A stretch of DNA of 64,000 nt from Buchnera aphidicola (Meitanaphis elongallis) (GTDB taxonomy: Bacteria; Pseudomonadota; Gammaproteobacteria; Enterobacterales; Enterobacteriaceae). How positions within the stretch are numbered: position 1 is the stretch's first letter; each line of letters opens with the position of its first letter. The stretch lies in the NCBI GenBank assembly GCA_039830015.1, contig CP140033.1:434001-498000 (forward strand), read 5' to 3'. Shown here piece by piece: positions 1 to 8,761 of this stretch. The notes beneath the pieces are model-generated. The model saw only the letters and a program-made list of their open reading frames with translations. It made no database searches and was not told where the DNA came from. A program made the position numbers and the translations under genes.

Positions 1-123
1 TCGTGGGATAAAAAATATCCTATTAGTAAATGGGAATGTAAAAGAGACGAACTAATTTTTAAAATTCAAGGAAATCATAATCCTTATGTACATTTTTATT
101 GTAGTAAACAAATAAAAAAATAA
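1..123 (+). CDS. endA: EndA endonuclease I, C-terminal 40 residues (partial)
   Basis: The first 40 codons are open to a TAA stop at 121-123. The translation contains the motifs WDKKYP, KWECKRD and QGNHNPYV, which match the C-terminal tail of endonuclease I (EndA), a periplasmic or secreted non-specific DNase. The 5' part lies outside the window, so signal peptide and catalytic core cannot be checked. The last residues (KQIKK) diverge from E. coli. The next gene, fau, is on the opposite strand, so the two converge. Confidence 0.85.
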   Translation, partial: SWDKKYPISKWECKRDELIFKIQGNHNPYVHFYCSKQIKK

Positions 124-436
124 CAAACTATATTTATGTTTCACAAAATAATCATTAATACGTATTGTAATATAAAACATTATATTATATAAAAATTTTA
201 TTTTAATTATATGAAATTTTTATACTATCATAGAAAATAAAATTCATTTATTATACTTAATACTAAATAATATATATAAAAATATAATATTTAAATACAA
301 CATCCTAATTAAATCTAAAATACACAATTACCATAATTATTTTTAACGAAATAAAACATTAAAAAATTTGTACTAAATAACTCTATCAACATAATTGAAA
401 TATAAATTGTTCTACTAAAAAAATTCAAAACAATCA
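124..436. other. Convergent spacer without a gene
   Basis: This 313-bp AT-rich spacer separates the end of endA from the end of fau. It contains only short AT palindromes of the kind expected by chance. I see no coding potential, RNA gene or clear terminator hairpin. Confidence 0.6.
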
Positions 437-1015
437 TCATTTCCATAATTTATTAGGAGTAATAATCAAAGGAAGAGGATTTTCCCAAGAAAAGGGAAAA
501 ATATTATCTACTAATTGAAAATCATAAGCTAAACCAATTGGAAGAAAACCTTTTTTTTTCCAATTGGTTAAAATTCTATCATAAAATCCTCCACCCATTC
601 CTAAACGATAAAGATACTTGTCAAAAGATACCAGTGGAACAAAAATAATATCCATGTTATTACAATAAAAAACAGCTTCTTTAACAATTATTGGTTCAAA
701 AATATTGAATATATTTAATTTTAAACACGTAGTAGGAAGATACTGAGCGAATAATAACAATTTATAAAAATAAGAATCAATTATAGGTAAAAAAACATTA
801 TATTTTCTTTCCCATAATTTTAAAATTAATGTACGAGTATCAATTTCTCCATCAAAAGAATAAAAAACAGCAATATTTTTAGCAAAACGAAGAAAATTAC
901 AACTAAAAACAAGATTAGTCATACTTGTTGCTAAAATTTGTTTCTCTTGTAATTTTACTTTTTTTCTTAATTTCCTAAAATACATTCTTTGAATATAACG
1001 ATTTATAAATAACAT
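437..1015 (-). CDS. fau: 5-formyltetrahydrofolate cyclo-ligase
   Basis: This is the YgfA/Fau family enzyme, which converts 5-formyltetrahydrofolate to 5,10-methenyltetrahydrofolate with ATP and so returns a dead-end folate to the one-carbon pool. The segment FYSFDGEIDT, the glycine-rich RLGMGGGFYDR loop and the C-terminal PLPLIITP stretch are all characteristic. The chosen ATG at 1015 gives 192 residues. An ATG at 985 would give 182, the length I recall for E. coli, and an upstream TTG at 1033 is also open, so the start is uncertain. It lies 65 bp downstream of zapA on the same strand, as in E. coli but without room for 6S RNA between them. Folate-dependent thyA and ygfZ are elsewhere in the window. 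Confidence 0.9.
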   Translation of the reverse strand: MLFINRYIQRMYFRKLRKKVKLQEKQILATSMTNLVFSCNFLRFAKNIAVFYSFDGEIDTRTLILKLWERKYNVFLPIIDSYFYKLLLFAQYLPTTCLKLNIFNIFEPIIVKEAVFYCNNMDIIFVPLVSFDKYLYRLGMGGGFYDRILTNWKKKGFLPIGLAYDFQLVDNIFPFSWENPLPLIITPNKLWK

Positions 1016-1080
1016 ATTTATACATTCTTGCAATAAATCAATAAAACTACTTTATATATTTTAAGAAACATGATATAACA

Positions 1081-1368
1081 TCAAAATGTTTTAGTCATTT
1101 TTAATTTTTTTAAACATGCAATCATTTTATTTGATCTCAAAATAATTTCTTGAACTTTTAATTTTTCATTTTCTAATTCATAAGACATATTTAATGCTGT
1201 CACAAATACTAGCTGCTCTGTATTAGAAACTCCAGTTTTAATTTTCAAATCTTGTAATCTCTTGTTCAAACAATTAGCTGCATGTTTCAAATCTTTACTT
1301 AACTCATTAGGACAATTAACCTTTAATAATCTACCAAAAAGTTTTATATCTATATATTGAACCGACAT
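1081..1368 (-). CDS. zapA: Cell division protein ZapA
   Basis: ZapA (YgfE) is a small cytoplasmic protein that binds and bundles FtsZ filaments at the division site. The sequence MSVQYIDIKLFGR followed by NCP and TEQLVFVTALNMSYEL matches the conserved N-terminal domain; the C-terminal half is a short coiled-coil-like helix, and the protein (95 residues) is shorter than the roughly 109 of E. coli. I chose the ATG at 1366-1368 because the family starts at this point; an in-frame start at 1386 would add six residues. ZapA and FtsB are the two divisome proteins in this window. Confidence 0.88.
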   Translation of the reverse strand: MSVQYIDIKLFGRLLKVNCPNELSKDLKHAANCLNKRLQDLKIKTGVSNTEQLVFVTALNMSYELENEKLKVQEIILRSNKMIACLKKLKMTKTF

Positions 1369-1605
1369 TTTATTTATATTACCCAATACAACAAATAATT
1401 AAAACATTACGATAAATTTTATATGCTTATATATTCATAAATAATACATATAAAATAGTCCTAATAATGCACATATTAATTTAGTAAAAAATTAATTTCA
1501 AAAACATATAATAATATTTTATAATGAATATATTACATAAAAACTAAAATATAAATAAACGTTTTAATATTTTATACTGAAAATCATGTAACTTAATCAA
1601 TCTTA

Positions 1606-2277
1606 TTATATACTAGTTTCTTTTCTCATTTCTATTACACCTGATTGTTTACTAATTAAAGCAATATCTGCTGTACGAGTTGCAAATAATCCTACACTCA
1701 CTACTCCAGGAAAAGAATTTATTTTTGTTTCCATTTTAACTGGATTTAATATTTTGAAGTCATAAACGTCTACAATTATATTCCCATTATCTGTAATAAC
1801 ATTTTTCCTAACTTTCGGACTGCCTCCTAATTTTACTAATTCATTAAATATATAAGAAACAGCCATAGGTATAATTTCAACAGGCAAGGGGAATGTTCCT
1901 AATACTTTTACTAACTTTGATTCATCTGCAATACAAATAAAAGTTTTTGCTACAGAAGCTATAATTTTTTCTTTCGTTAATGCAGCACCTCCTCCTTTGA
2001 TCATCTGTAATTTAGAATTAATCTCATCTGCGCTATCTATATATAGCATTAATGACTGTACATCACTTAAATTATAAACAGGAATCCCATATTTTTGTAA
2101 AAATAATGTAGATGAAACAGAACTAGATACCACTCCAAGAACTAGATGCTTAGTAAAACTTAACGCTTCAATGAAATATGATACAGTAGAACCTGTACCA
2201 ACACCAATAATAGTACCAGGACGAATATAGTCTAAAACAGCCGTTGCAACAGATTTTTTTAATTCATTGGAGTTCAT
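1606..2277 (-). CDS. rpiA: Ribose-5-phosphate isomerase A
   Basis: RpiA interconverts ribose 5-phosphate and ribulose 5-phosphate in the non-oxidative pentose phosphate pathway, supplying ribose for nucleotides. At 223 residues it is about the E. coli length. The phosphate-binding GVGTGST (25-31), the catalytic-site residues D81 and D84 (DSADEI), K94 in the KGGGAALT loop and the general base E103 are all present. The E. coli neighbourhood is zapA, 6S RNA, fau, serA, rpiA; here serA is missing and rpiA lies directly upstream of zapA (about 240 bp). It follows the tRNA operon on the same strand at 175 bp with no clear terminator, so read-through transcription is possible. Confidence 0.96.
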   Translation of the reverse strand: MNSNELKKSVATAVLDYIRPGTIIGVGTGSTVSYFIEALSFTKHLVLGVVSSSVSSTLFLQKYGIPVYNLSDVQSLMLYIDSADEINSKLQMIKGGGAALTKEKIIASVAKTFICIADESKLVKVLGTFPLPVEIIPMAVSYIFNELVKLGGSPKVRKNVITDNGNIIVDVYDFKILNPVKMETKINSFPGVVSVGLFATRTADIALISKQSGVIEMRKETSI

Positions 2278-2452
2278 AATAAAATAAAACCTATACCAAA
2301 AACCTTATACTTTATAATTAATTTATTTACTTTAAATTTTTATAACTTTTATGCTATATCAATTAAAATGAGATATACAACTAAATAAATATATTTTTGT
2401 ACTATCTTTTGATGATAAAAAATACATAAAAATTAAATTTTTCATTACTTGT

Positions 2453-2523
2453 CTGGGGTACCTGGATTTGAACCAGGGATGCCGGTATCAAAAACCGGTG
2501 CCTTACCACTTGGCTATACCCCA
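2453..2523 (-). tRNA. glnU: tRNA-Gln (anticodon UUG)
   Basis: The minus strand folds as a tRNA with TTG anticodon in the loop tttTTGata, a U1:A72 acceptor pair and discriminator G73, all typical of bacterial tRNA-Gln. It is the last gene of a Met-Leu-Gln cluster. CCA is not encoded and must be added. U34 of this tRNA is a usual target of the 2-thiouridine pathway that uses TusA and TusE. Confidence 0.96.
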
Positions 2524-2552
2524 AAATATAAATGCTTTTTATTCTAAAATAA

Positions 2553-2634
2553 TACGGAAGACGAGACTCGAACTCGTAAACCTAAAGGTGCCAGATCCTA
2601 AATCTGGTGCGTCTACCAATTTCGCCACTTCCGC
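2553..2634 (-). tRNA. leuW: tRNA-Leu (anticodon UAG)
   Basis: A class II tRNA with a long variable arm. The anticodon stem ccaga/tctgg encloses a loop with TAG followed by G37, and the discriminator is A73 as expected for leucine. The first acceptor pair is a G1-U72 wobble instead of G-C. CCA is not encoded. It sits between tRNA-Met and tRNA-Gln, the same order as the E. coli metT-leuW-glnU operon. Confidence 0.96.
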
Positions 2635-2663
2635 ATTTTTAAAAATCTTAGTTCCATAAAAAT

Positions 2664-2737
2664 TAGCTACGACAGGAATTGAACCTGTGACCTCAGCGTT
2701 ATGAGTGCTGTGCTCTATCCAACTGAGCTACGTAGCC
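2664..2737 (-). tRNA. metT: Elongator tRNA-Met (anticodon CAU)
   Basis: First gene of the Met-Leu-Gln operon. The body closely resembles E. coli metT (5' end GGCTACGTAGCTCAGTTGG) and lacks the initiator hallmarks (no C1-A72 mismatch, no three G:C pairs in the anticodon stem). The acceptor closes with a G1-U72 wobble, and the anticodon stem has an A31-C39 mismatch next to the loop. CCA is not encoded. Confidence 0.95.
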
Positions 2738-2764
2738 AAAATGCAAAATTGACTTATATTTTAA

Positions 2765-2793
2765 ATTATGCTGTGTTATACTGACAATGTCAA
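2765..2793 (-). promoter_or_regulatory. Sigma-70 promoter of the tRNA operon
   Basis: Read on the minus strand: a perfect TTGACA (2788-2793), a 17-bp spacer, and CATAAT (2765-2770), one base off the TATAAT consensus. The predicted start is about 20 nt before the 5' end of tRNA-Met. This is the best promoter I can see in the window. Confidence 0.75.
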
Positions 2794-2904
2794 CAGTGAT
2801 TCTTGAAAAATTATAACCATAAAACAGAACATTTCGAAATAAAAAAATTATTAATGTCCATTATAATGAAATCATACGTAATGGAAAGCTTATCTGTTAT
2901 ATTT

Positions 2905-2934
2905 TTGACAGCTTTCTTAATCACTTTATATAAA
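2905..2934 (+). promoter_or_regulatory. Probable sigma-70 promoter of glnS
   Basis: A perfect TTGACA at 2905-2910 is followed by TATATA at 2927-2932 (16-bp spacer) or TATAAA at 2929-2934 (18-bp spacer). The glnS ATG is at 2952, so the leader would be only about ten bases. The -35 overlaps one arm of a 7-bp inverted repeat (GAAAGCT at 2884-2890, AGCTTTC at 2910-2916). AT-rich DNA makes chance -10 matches common, so confidence is moderate. Confidence 0.5.
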
Positions 2935-2951
2935 TATCTATAAGAAATAAA

Positions 2952-4631
2952 ATGAGCAATAAAAATAAAAAAACATATAATTTTATCCAAAAAATAATTT
3001 ATAACGATTTAATTAACAAAAAGATAAAAAATGTTAAAACACGATTTCCTCCTGAGCCAAATGGGTATCTTCACATAGGACATGCAAAATCTATATTTTT
3101 AAACTTCTACTTAGCTCAAAAATTTAAAGGAACATTTAATCTACGTTTTGACGATACTAATCCTAATAAAGAAAACATAAAGTATATTGAAAATATTGTA
3201 AAAGATATAAAATGGTTAAAATGCACATGGAACAAAAAAATTTTTTACACATCTTCTTATTTTACAATCATGTATAAATACGCTAAAGAACTAATCATGA
3301 AAGGACTAGCTTATGTTGATCAATTAAATAAAACAGAAATACGAACGTATAGAGGCACGCTGACCTCTCCTGGAGTTGATAGTCCATATCGAACACAAAC
3401 TATTGAAGAAAACTTGTTTTTGTTTGAAAAAATGAAAAATGGATATTTTTCTGAAGGAAACGCATGTCTTAGAGCAAAAATTGATATGAAATCATCATCA
3501 ATTATTATGAGAGATCCTGTATTATATCGAGTTCTGTTTGTTGAACATCATCAAACTAAAAAAAAATGGTGCATATATCCTACATATGACTTCGCCCACT
3601 GCATTTCTGACTCTATAGAAAAAATAACACATTCTATATGCACATTAGAATTTCAAGATAATAGAAAGCTATACGAATGGATTTTGAATAACATCAATGT
3701 TACTTTTCGTGCTCGTCAATATGAATTTTCCAGATTAAAACTAGAATATTCTGTATTATCTAAAAGAAAATTACAACTCTTAATAACTCATAACATCGTG
3801 AACGGATGGGATGATCCAAGAATGCCTACAATTTCTGGATTAAAAAGACGAGGATATACACCTTCTTCTATAAAAGAATTTTGTAAAAAAATTGGGGTCA
3901 CAAAACAAGAAAATATAATAGAACTATCACTACTAGAATCTTGTATTCGTAGTGAACTAAATTTAAATGCTTTCCGATATATGGCAATCATTAATCCAAT
4001 ACAAATATATATTCAAAATTTATCTGATGATCATTACGAAATTTTAACAATTCCTAATCATCCAAGCATCGATAAACTAGGAACACACAAATCAGTTTTT
4101 AGTAACAAAATATACATAGATCGTTTTGATTTCTGCGAAAATAACACTGTTATGCCAATTAAAAAATTAATAATTGGAAATGAAATTAGATTACGACACG
4201 CTTATACTATTTGTGCTAAAAAAATTGTAAAAGACATTAATAATAATGTCATTAAAATTATTTGTACTTATGACAAAAATACACTTGGAAAAAATCCTAT
4301 TAATAAAAAAATATCAGGAGTCATCCATTGGATTTCTGAAAAAAATATAATACCAGCACAATTTAATTTATATGACAAATTATTCTTATTAAAAGATCCT
4401 GAATCAGAAACAGATCTTTTAAAACATGTTAATAATAACTCATTAATTATTAAACAAGGATTTGTAGAAGCAGATATATTAAACAATATTTCCAAACATA
4501 CATATCAATTTGAAAGGGAGGGATATTTTTGTATTGATAAGAGTTACCATGTGACTAATAATTTAATATTCAATAGAATTGTGCCCTTAAAAGACAAAAA
4601 AAAGAACACTAATATAACACAAATTATTTAA
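2952..4631 (+). CDS. glnS: Glutaminyl-tRNA synthetase
   Basis: GlnRS charges tRNA-Gln with glutamine in the cytosol. It is a class I synthetase of 559 residues (E. coli about 554). The signature HIGH lies at 41-44 within PPEPNGYLHIGHAKS, and the second signature is VLSKRKL at 268-274, the GlnRS/GluRS form of KMSKS. The DDTNP motif (67-71) and the TYDFAHCISD segment (211-220) of the catalytic domain are intact; the rest is the anticodon-binding beta-barrel region. It is divergent from the tRNA operon that encodes its own substrate, tRNA-Gln(UUG), with 214 bp between them. Confidence 0.97.
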   Translation: MSNKNKKTYNFIQKIIYNDLINKKIKNVKTRFPPEPNGYLHIGHAKSIFLNFYLAQKFKGTFNLRFDDTNPNKENIKYIENIVKDIKWLKCTWNKKIFYTSSYFTIMYKYAKELIMKGLAYVDQLNKTEIRTYRGTLTSPGVDSPYRTQTIEENLFLFEKMKNGYFSEGNACLRAKIDMKSSSIIMRDPVLYRVLFVEHHQTKKKWCIYPTYDFAHCISDSIEKITHSICTLEFQDNRKLYEWILNNINVTFRARQYEFSRLKLEYSVLSKRKLQLLITHNIVNGWDDPRMPTISGLKRRGYTPSSIKEFCKKIGVTKQENIIELSLLESCIRSELNLNAFRYMAIINPIQIYIQNLSDDHYEILTIPNHPSIDKLGTHKSVFSNKIYIDRFDFCENNTVMPIKKLIIGNEIRLRHAYTICAKKIVKDINNNVIKIICTYDKNTLGKNPINKKISGVIHWISEKNIIPAQFNLYDKLFLLKDPESETDLLKHVNNNSLIIKQGFVEADILNNISKHTYQFEREGYFCIDKSYHVTNNLIFNRIVPLKDKKKNTNITQII

Positions 4632-5005
4632 CAACTTTATATTTTTAAAATTCTAAATCATTGAATAAAAAGTAATAAATCATGTTATAAATTAAATTAT
4701 TTTGCATTTACAAATAAAATTTAGTTTCAAAACATATCTAAACATTATTTAATCAATTTAACTAATTTTTATTAATAAAATGTTAAATAAAACTTATACA
4801 TTAAATTTACATATTTTAAGTAAATATTACTCGCAAAATAATTAATATTATTAATTGTTAAAAATCAATAAAATTTGTTTTAAGAAGTGAATTCTAAATA
4901 CAATCCCACTCAAATAACAAAACTTAATGGTAGCCTTAAAATAGCTATATCATTATTTGATTTTTAATAATCTTATTTAACATTTCATTCAAATTTTGGT
5001 TAGAT
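4632..5005. other. Spacer between glnS and pyrG without a gene
   Basis: This 374-bp spacer has no credible coding frame. The only symmetric element I found is a 17-bp inverted repeat with 8-bp AT-only arms at 4840-4856, unremarkable in DNA of this composition. The gene upstream of pyrG in E. coli is mazG, which is absent here. Confidence 0.55.
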
Positions 5006-6649
5006 ATGACAACACATTATGTTTTTATAACCGGGGGTGTAGTATCATCTCTTGGAAAAGGTATCACAACAGCATCTTTAGCTGCAATTCTTGAAGCACG
5101 AAATCTTAATGTAACTGTTATAAAATTAGACCCATACATCAACGTAGATCCAGGTACCATAAGTCCAACACAACATGGAGAAGTATTTGTAACCGAAGAC
5201 GGTGCAGAAACAGACTTAGATTTAGGACATTATGAAAGATTCATTCGAAATAAAATGACTCGTTATAACAATTTTACTACGGGAAGCATTTACTCTGAAG
5301 TACTAAAAAAAGAAAGAAAAGGAGAATATCTAGGTGCTACTATTCAAGTTATTCCTCATATTACTAATACTATCAAAAATAGAATTCTTTCATGTTCTAA
5401 AAACAAAGACATTATTTTCGTTGAAATTGGAGGAACAGTAGGAGATATAGAATCTTTACCTTTTTTAGAAGCTATTCGTCAAATGGCAGTAGACGTAGGA
5501 AAAGAAAATACCATATACATTCATCTAACTTTAGTACCTTATATATCTACTACAGGAGAAATAAAAACTAAACCTACTCAACATTCAGTTAAAGAACTAC
5601 TATCAATTGGAATACAACCAGACATACTAATTTGTCGTTCAAAAAAAACAATTTCAATTAATGAACGCAAAAAAATTGCTCTCTTCTGTAACGTGTCAAA
5701 AAAATCAGTAATTTCATTACAAGACGTTAAATCTATTTATACCATTCCAAAACTACTCAACATTCAAAAAGTAGACAACTTAATTTGTAAATATTTTAAA
5801 CTACAAGCTCCTCGAGCTGACCTATCAGAATGGGACCAAGTCGTACATAATGAATTTAATTCTAAAACAACAGTAACCATTGGAATTATTGGAAAATACG
5901 TTGAATTGCCAGATGCTTATAAATCTGTTATGGAAGCATTAAAACATGGCGGAATAAAAAATAAAACAATTATTAACATAAAATTGATCAATGCTAAAAG
6001 AGTTAACAAATCAAATATTAATATGTTAGATCATCTTCATGGAATTCTAATACCTGGTGGATTTGGAAAAACAGGAATAAACGGAAAAATAATATCTGCA
6101 AAATATGCCAGAGAAAATAATGTCCCATTCTTCGGAATTTGTCTAGGAATGCAAATTGCATTAATAGAATTTGCTAGAAACGTGGTAGGTCTAAAAGAAG
6201 CCGATTCTACAGAATTTACACCACAATGTAAATATCCTGTAATTTCTCTGATACAAGAACAAAAAAGAAAATTAGAAAGTAGTATAAAAAAAAGAAATAT
6301 AAAATATTTAGGAGGAACAATGAGACTAGGAAGCCAAATATGTTATTTAAAAAAAAATAGTTTATCACAAAAATTGTACGGAACTAATACCATATCAGAA
6401 CGACATAGACATCGATATGAAGTAAATAATTATTTTTTAAAAAAAATAGAACAACATGGATTATCTGTCACAGGATTTTCCGAAAATAATAAATTAGTAG
6501 AAATAATTGAACTTTCCAAACACTCATGGTTTCTTGCTTGTCAATTTCATCCAGAATTTACGTCAACACCCAGAGATGGACATCCATTATTTTCTAGTTT
6601 TATTAAAGCAGCTTTAAAACACAAAAAAAAATATAATATTGATCTTTAA
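5006..6649 (+). CDS. pyrG: CTP synthase
   Basis: PyrG aminates UTP to CTP using ATP and glutamine. The 547-residue protein has the N-terminal synthetase domain (TGGVVSSLGKG at 9-19, DPYINVDPGT at 42-51) and a C-terminal class I glutamine amidotransferase domain with nucleophile C379 in GICLGMQ and the His-Glu pair H515/E517 in QFHPEF. All match the E. coli enzyme in position. It is followed 50 bp later by eno in the same direction, the conserved pyrG-eno pair. Confidence 0.98.
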   Translation: MTTHYVFITGGVVSSLGKGITTASLAAILEARNLNVTVIKLDPYINVDPGTISPTQHGEVFVTEDGAETDLDLGHYERFIRNKMTRYNNFTTGSIYSEVLKKERKGEYLGATIQVIPHITNTIKNRILSCSKNKDIIFVEIGGTVGDIESLPFLEAIRQMAVDVGKENTIYIHLTLVPYISTTGEIKTKPTQHSVKELLSIGIQPDILICRSKKTISINERKKIALFCNVSKKSVISLQDVKSIYTIPKLLNIQKVDNLICKYFKLQAPRADLSEWDQVVHNEFNSKTTVTIGIIGKYVELPDAYKSVMEALKHGGIKNKTIINIKLINAKRVNKSNINMLDHLHGILIPGGFGKTGINGKIISAKYARENNVPFFGICLGMQIALIEFARNVVGLKEADSTEFTPQCKYPVISLIQEQKRKLESSIKKRNIKYLGGTMRLGSQICYLKKNSLSQKLYGTNTISERHRHRYEVNNYFLKKIEQHGLSVTGFSENNKLVEIIELSKHSWFLACQFHPEFTSTPRDGHPLFSSFIKAALKHKKKYNIDL

Positions 6650-6699
6650 ACTAAAAAATATATCACAAATTTAAAAAATATTAATATAATAGGAAAATT

Positions 6700-7977
6700 A
6701 TGTCTAAAATTAAGAAAATAATTGCAAGAGAAATAATAGATTCTAGAGGATATCCAACTGTTGAAGCTGAAGTGCATTTAGAAGGAGGATTCATTGGATT
6801 GGCATCATCACCTTCTGGATCTTCAACAGGTTCTAAAGAAGCATTAGAACTACGCGACAACGACAAATCACGTTTTTTCGGAAAAGGAGTCACTAAATCT
6901 GTTAAATTAATTAATAAAGTCATATCTAAAGAACTAATACATAAAGATGCTAGCGACCAAACAGCCATTGACAATATTATGATCCAGTTAGACGGAACAA
7001 GTAACAAATCTAAATTAGGATCAAATACTATTTTGTCTGTTTCATTAGCAACAGCAAAAGCTGTAGCAGTTTATAAAGGTATACCATTATATCAATACAT
7101 TTCTGAATTAAACAGAACTTTAGAACCGTTTACTATGCCTATTCCAATGATAAATGTCATTAATGGGGGGAAACATGCAAATAATAATATAGACATACAA
7201 GAATTTATGATACAACCAATCAGTGCTCATACAATCAAAGAAGCAATTCGAATGGGATCAGAAATATTTCATATGTTAGGAATCATTTTAAAAAAAAACA
7301 ATCTAAGTACAGCTGTTGGAGACGAAGGTGGATATGCTCCTAATTTAAAATCTAACGAATCAGCATTAATAATCATTAAAAAAGCTGTTGAAGCTTCAGG
7401 ATATAAACTAGGAAAAGATATTACTTTTGCTTTAGATTGTGCAGCCTCTGAACTTTATAATAAAAACACAAAAAAATATACATTAATTGGAGAAAATACA
7501 AGTTTTACATCACAAGAATTTACCCATTATTTAGAACGTTTAACAGAAAAATATCCTATTACTTCTATAGAAGATGGGCAAGATGAATCAGATTGGAATG
7601 GTTTTTTTTACCAAACAAAAATATTAGGTAAGAAAATTCAATTAGTTGGTGACGATTTATTTGTAACTAATACCAAACTATTGGAAAAAGGAATAAAACA
7701 AGGAATAGCAAATTCTATTTTGATTAAATTAAATCAGATTGGTACTTTAAGTGAAACATTAAAAACTATAAACATGGCAAAAAAAGCCAACTACTCTACA
7801 ATAATTTCGCATCGCTCAGGAGAAACAGAAGATACTTTTATATCTGATTTATCGGTAGGAACTGCCGCTAATCAAATTAAAACTGGATCTATGAGTAGAT
7901 CTGAACGTACGTCTAAATACAATCAATTAATAAGAATAGAAGAAAATTTAAAAAATAAAGATGCATTTAAAAAATAA
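6700..7977 (+). CDS. eno: Enolase
   Basis: Enolase converts 2-phosphoglycerate to phosphoenolpyruvate in glycolysis; in many gammaproteobacteria it is also part of the RNA degradosome. Visible landmarks are SGSSTGSKEALELRD near residue 39, the catalytic E209 in GDEGGYAPN, metal ligands D246, E291 and D318, catalytic K343 in ILIKLNQIGT, and SHRSGETED at 370-378. Length is 425 residues, with the C-terminal tail about seven residues shorter than in E. coli. An AGGA ribosome-binding site lies just before the ATG. Pgk and FbaA, other glycolytic enzymes, are encoded at 38-40 kb. Confidence 0.98.
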   Translation: MSKIKKIIAREIIDSRGYPTVEAEVHLEGGFIGLASSPSGSSTGSKEALELRDNDKSRFFGKGVTKSVKLINKVISKELIHKDASDQTAIDNIMIQLDGTSNKSKLGSNTILSVSLATAKAVAVYKGIPLYQYISELNRTLEPFTMPIPMINVINGGKHANNNIDIQEFMIQPISAHTIKEAIRMGSEIFHMLGIILKKNNLSTAVGDEGGYAPNLKSNESALIIIKKAVEASGYKLGKDITFALDCAASELYNKNTKKYTLIGENTSFTSQEFTHYLERLTEKYPITSIEDGQDESDWNGFFYQTKILGKKIQLVGDDLFVTNTKLLEKGIKQGIANSILIKLNQIGTLSETLKTINMAKKANYSTIISHRSGETEDTFISDLSVGTAANQIKTGSMSRSERTSKYNQLIRIEENLKNKDAFKK

Positions 7978-8278
7978 TAAATGAAAATTATTTCTATCTA
8001 ATAATTGTTTTATTTTAACAAATAGCAGGAACAACTTATGCCAAGATATAAATTTATGCCTGCTATTTGCTATATATTAACCATATATCTGAATAATCAT
8101 TTCTATCCAAATTCTAAAAAACGTCGTTATTATTTTAGTTCTTAAAATATATTACTTAAGTTTATATTTTTTTAAAATACTTTTTTATTATAATATTAAG
8201 AATATCATTTAATTTTATCTAAATTTTTATAAAAATAAAATATATAAAATACAACTTTAGAATTAATCTAAACATGAA
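7978..8278. other. Convergent spacer between eno and ispF
   Basis: A 301-bp spacer with no gene. It contains one clear structured element, an 11-bp perfect inverted repeat at 8019-8069 listed separately. The remainder is AT-rich with no recognisable motif. Confidence 0.55.
8019..8069. repeat. 11-bp inverted repeat downstream of eno
   Basis: CAAATAGCAGG (8019-8029) is repeated as its exact reverse complement CCTGCTATTTG (8059-8069) with a 29-nt loop. The arms are richer in G+C than the surrounding spacer. It lies about 40 bp past the eno stop between convergent genes, where a terminator or mRNA-end structure would sit, but the loop is long and no T-run follows. Confidence 0.6.
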
Positions 8279-8761
8279 TCACAATTTTTTAAAACAATCT
8301 AACATAACAATAGATTCGCATGCTATACCTTCTTTCCTTCCAATAAATCCCAATCGTTCAGTAGTAGTAAACTTAATACTTACATCGTCTATTGAACAAG
8401 TAAGATCCATAGCAATATTTTCCCTCATTTTGTTTCTATAAATTGCCATCTTTGGACTTTGTGCAATAACTGTCATATCAATATTAGATATAATATATTC
8501 TTCTATCGTAATTATTCTCCATATTTTTCTTAGTAAAATCCTACTACTAATATTTTCATATTTTTTATTAGCATCAGAAAATATTGATCCGATATCCCCC
8601 ATCGCAGTAGCTCCCATTAATGCATCAATAACAGCATGTATTAAAACATCACCATCAGAATATGCAATTACACCACACGTATGAGGAATAATTACTCCTC
8701 CGATAACCAATGGTTTTTTCCCACCAAATGCATGAACATCAAAACCATGTCCAATTTTCAT
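8279..8761 (-). CDS. ispF: 2-C-methyl-D-erythritol 2,4-cyclodiphosphate synthase
   Basis: IspF catalyses the cyclisation step of the MEP isoprenoid pathway. At 160 residues it is full length. The zinc ligands D8, H10 and H42 are present (IGHGFDVH near the N terminus, DGDVLIH around 37-42), and the C-terminal TTTERLGFIGRKEGIACE block is conserved. Its start codon overlaps the ispD stop (ATGA), indicating translational coupling in an ispD-ispF operon. Dxs and IspA of the same route are encoded at 54.8-57.6 kb. Confidence 0.97.
   Translation of the reverse strand: MKIGHGFDVHAFGGKKPLVIGGVIIPHTCGVIAYSDGDVLIHAVIDALMGATAMGDIGSIFSDANKKYENISSRILLRKIWRIITIEEYIISNIDMTVIAQSPKMAIYRNKMRENIAMDLTCSIDDVSIKFTTTERLGFIGRKEGIACESIVMLDCFKKL

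Noticed and set aside
2468..2659. 63-codon frame over the tRNA cluster
   Set aside because: It is a reading of the antisense of tRNA-Gln and tRNA-Leu.
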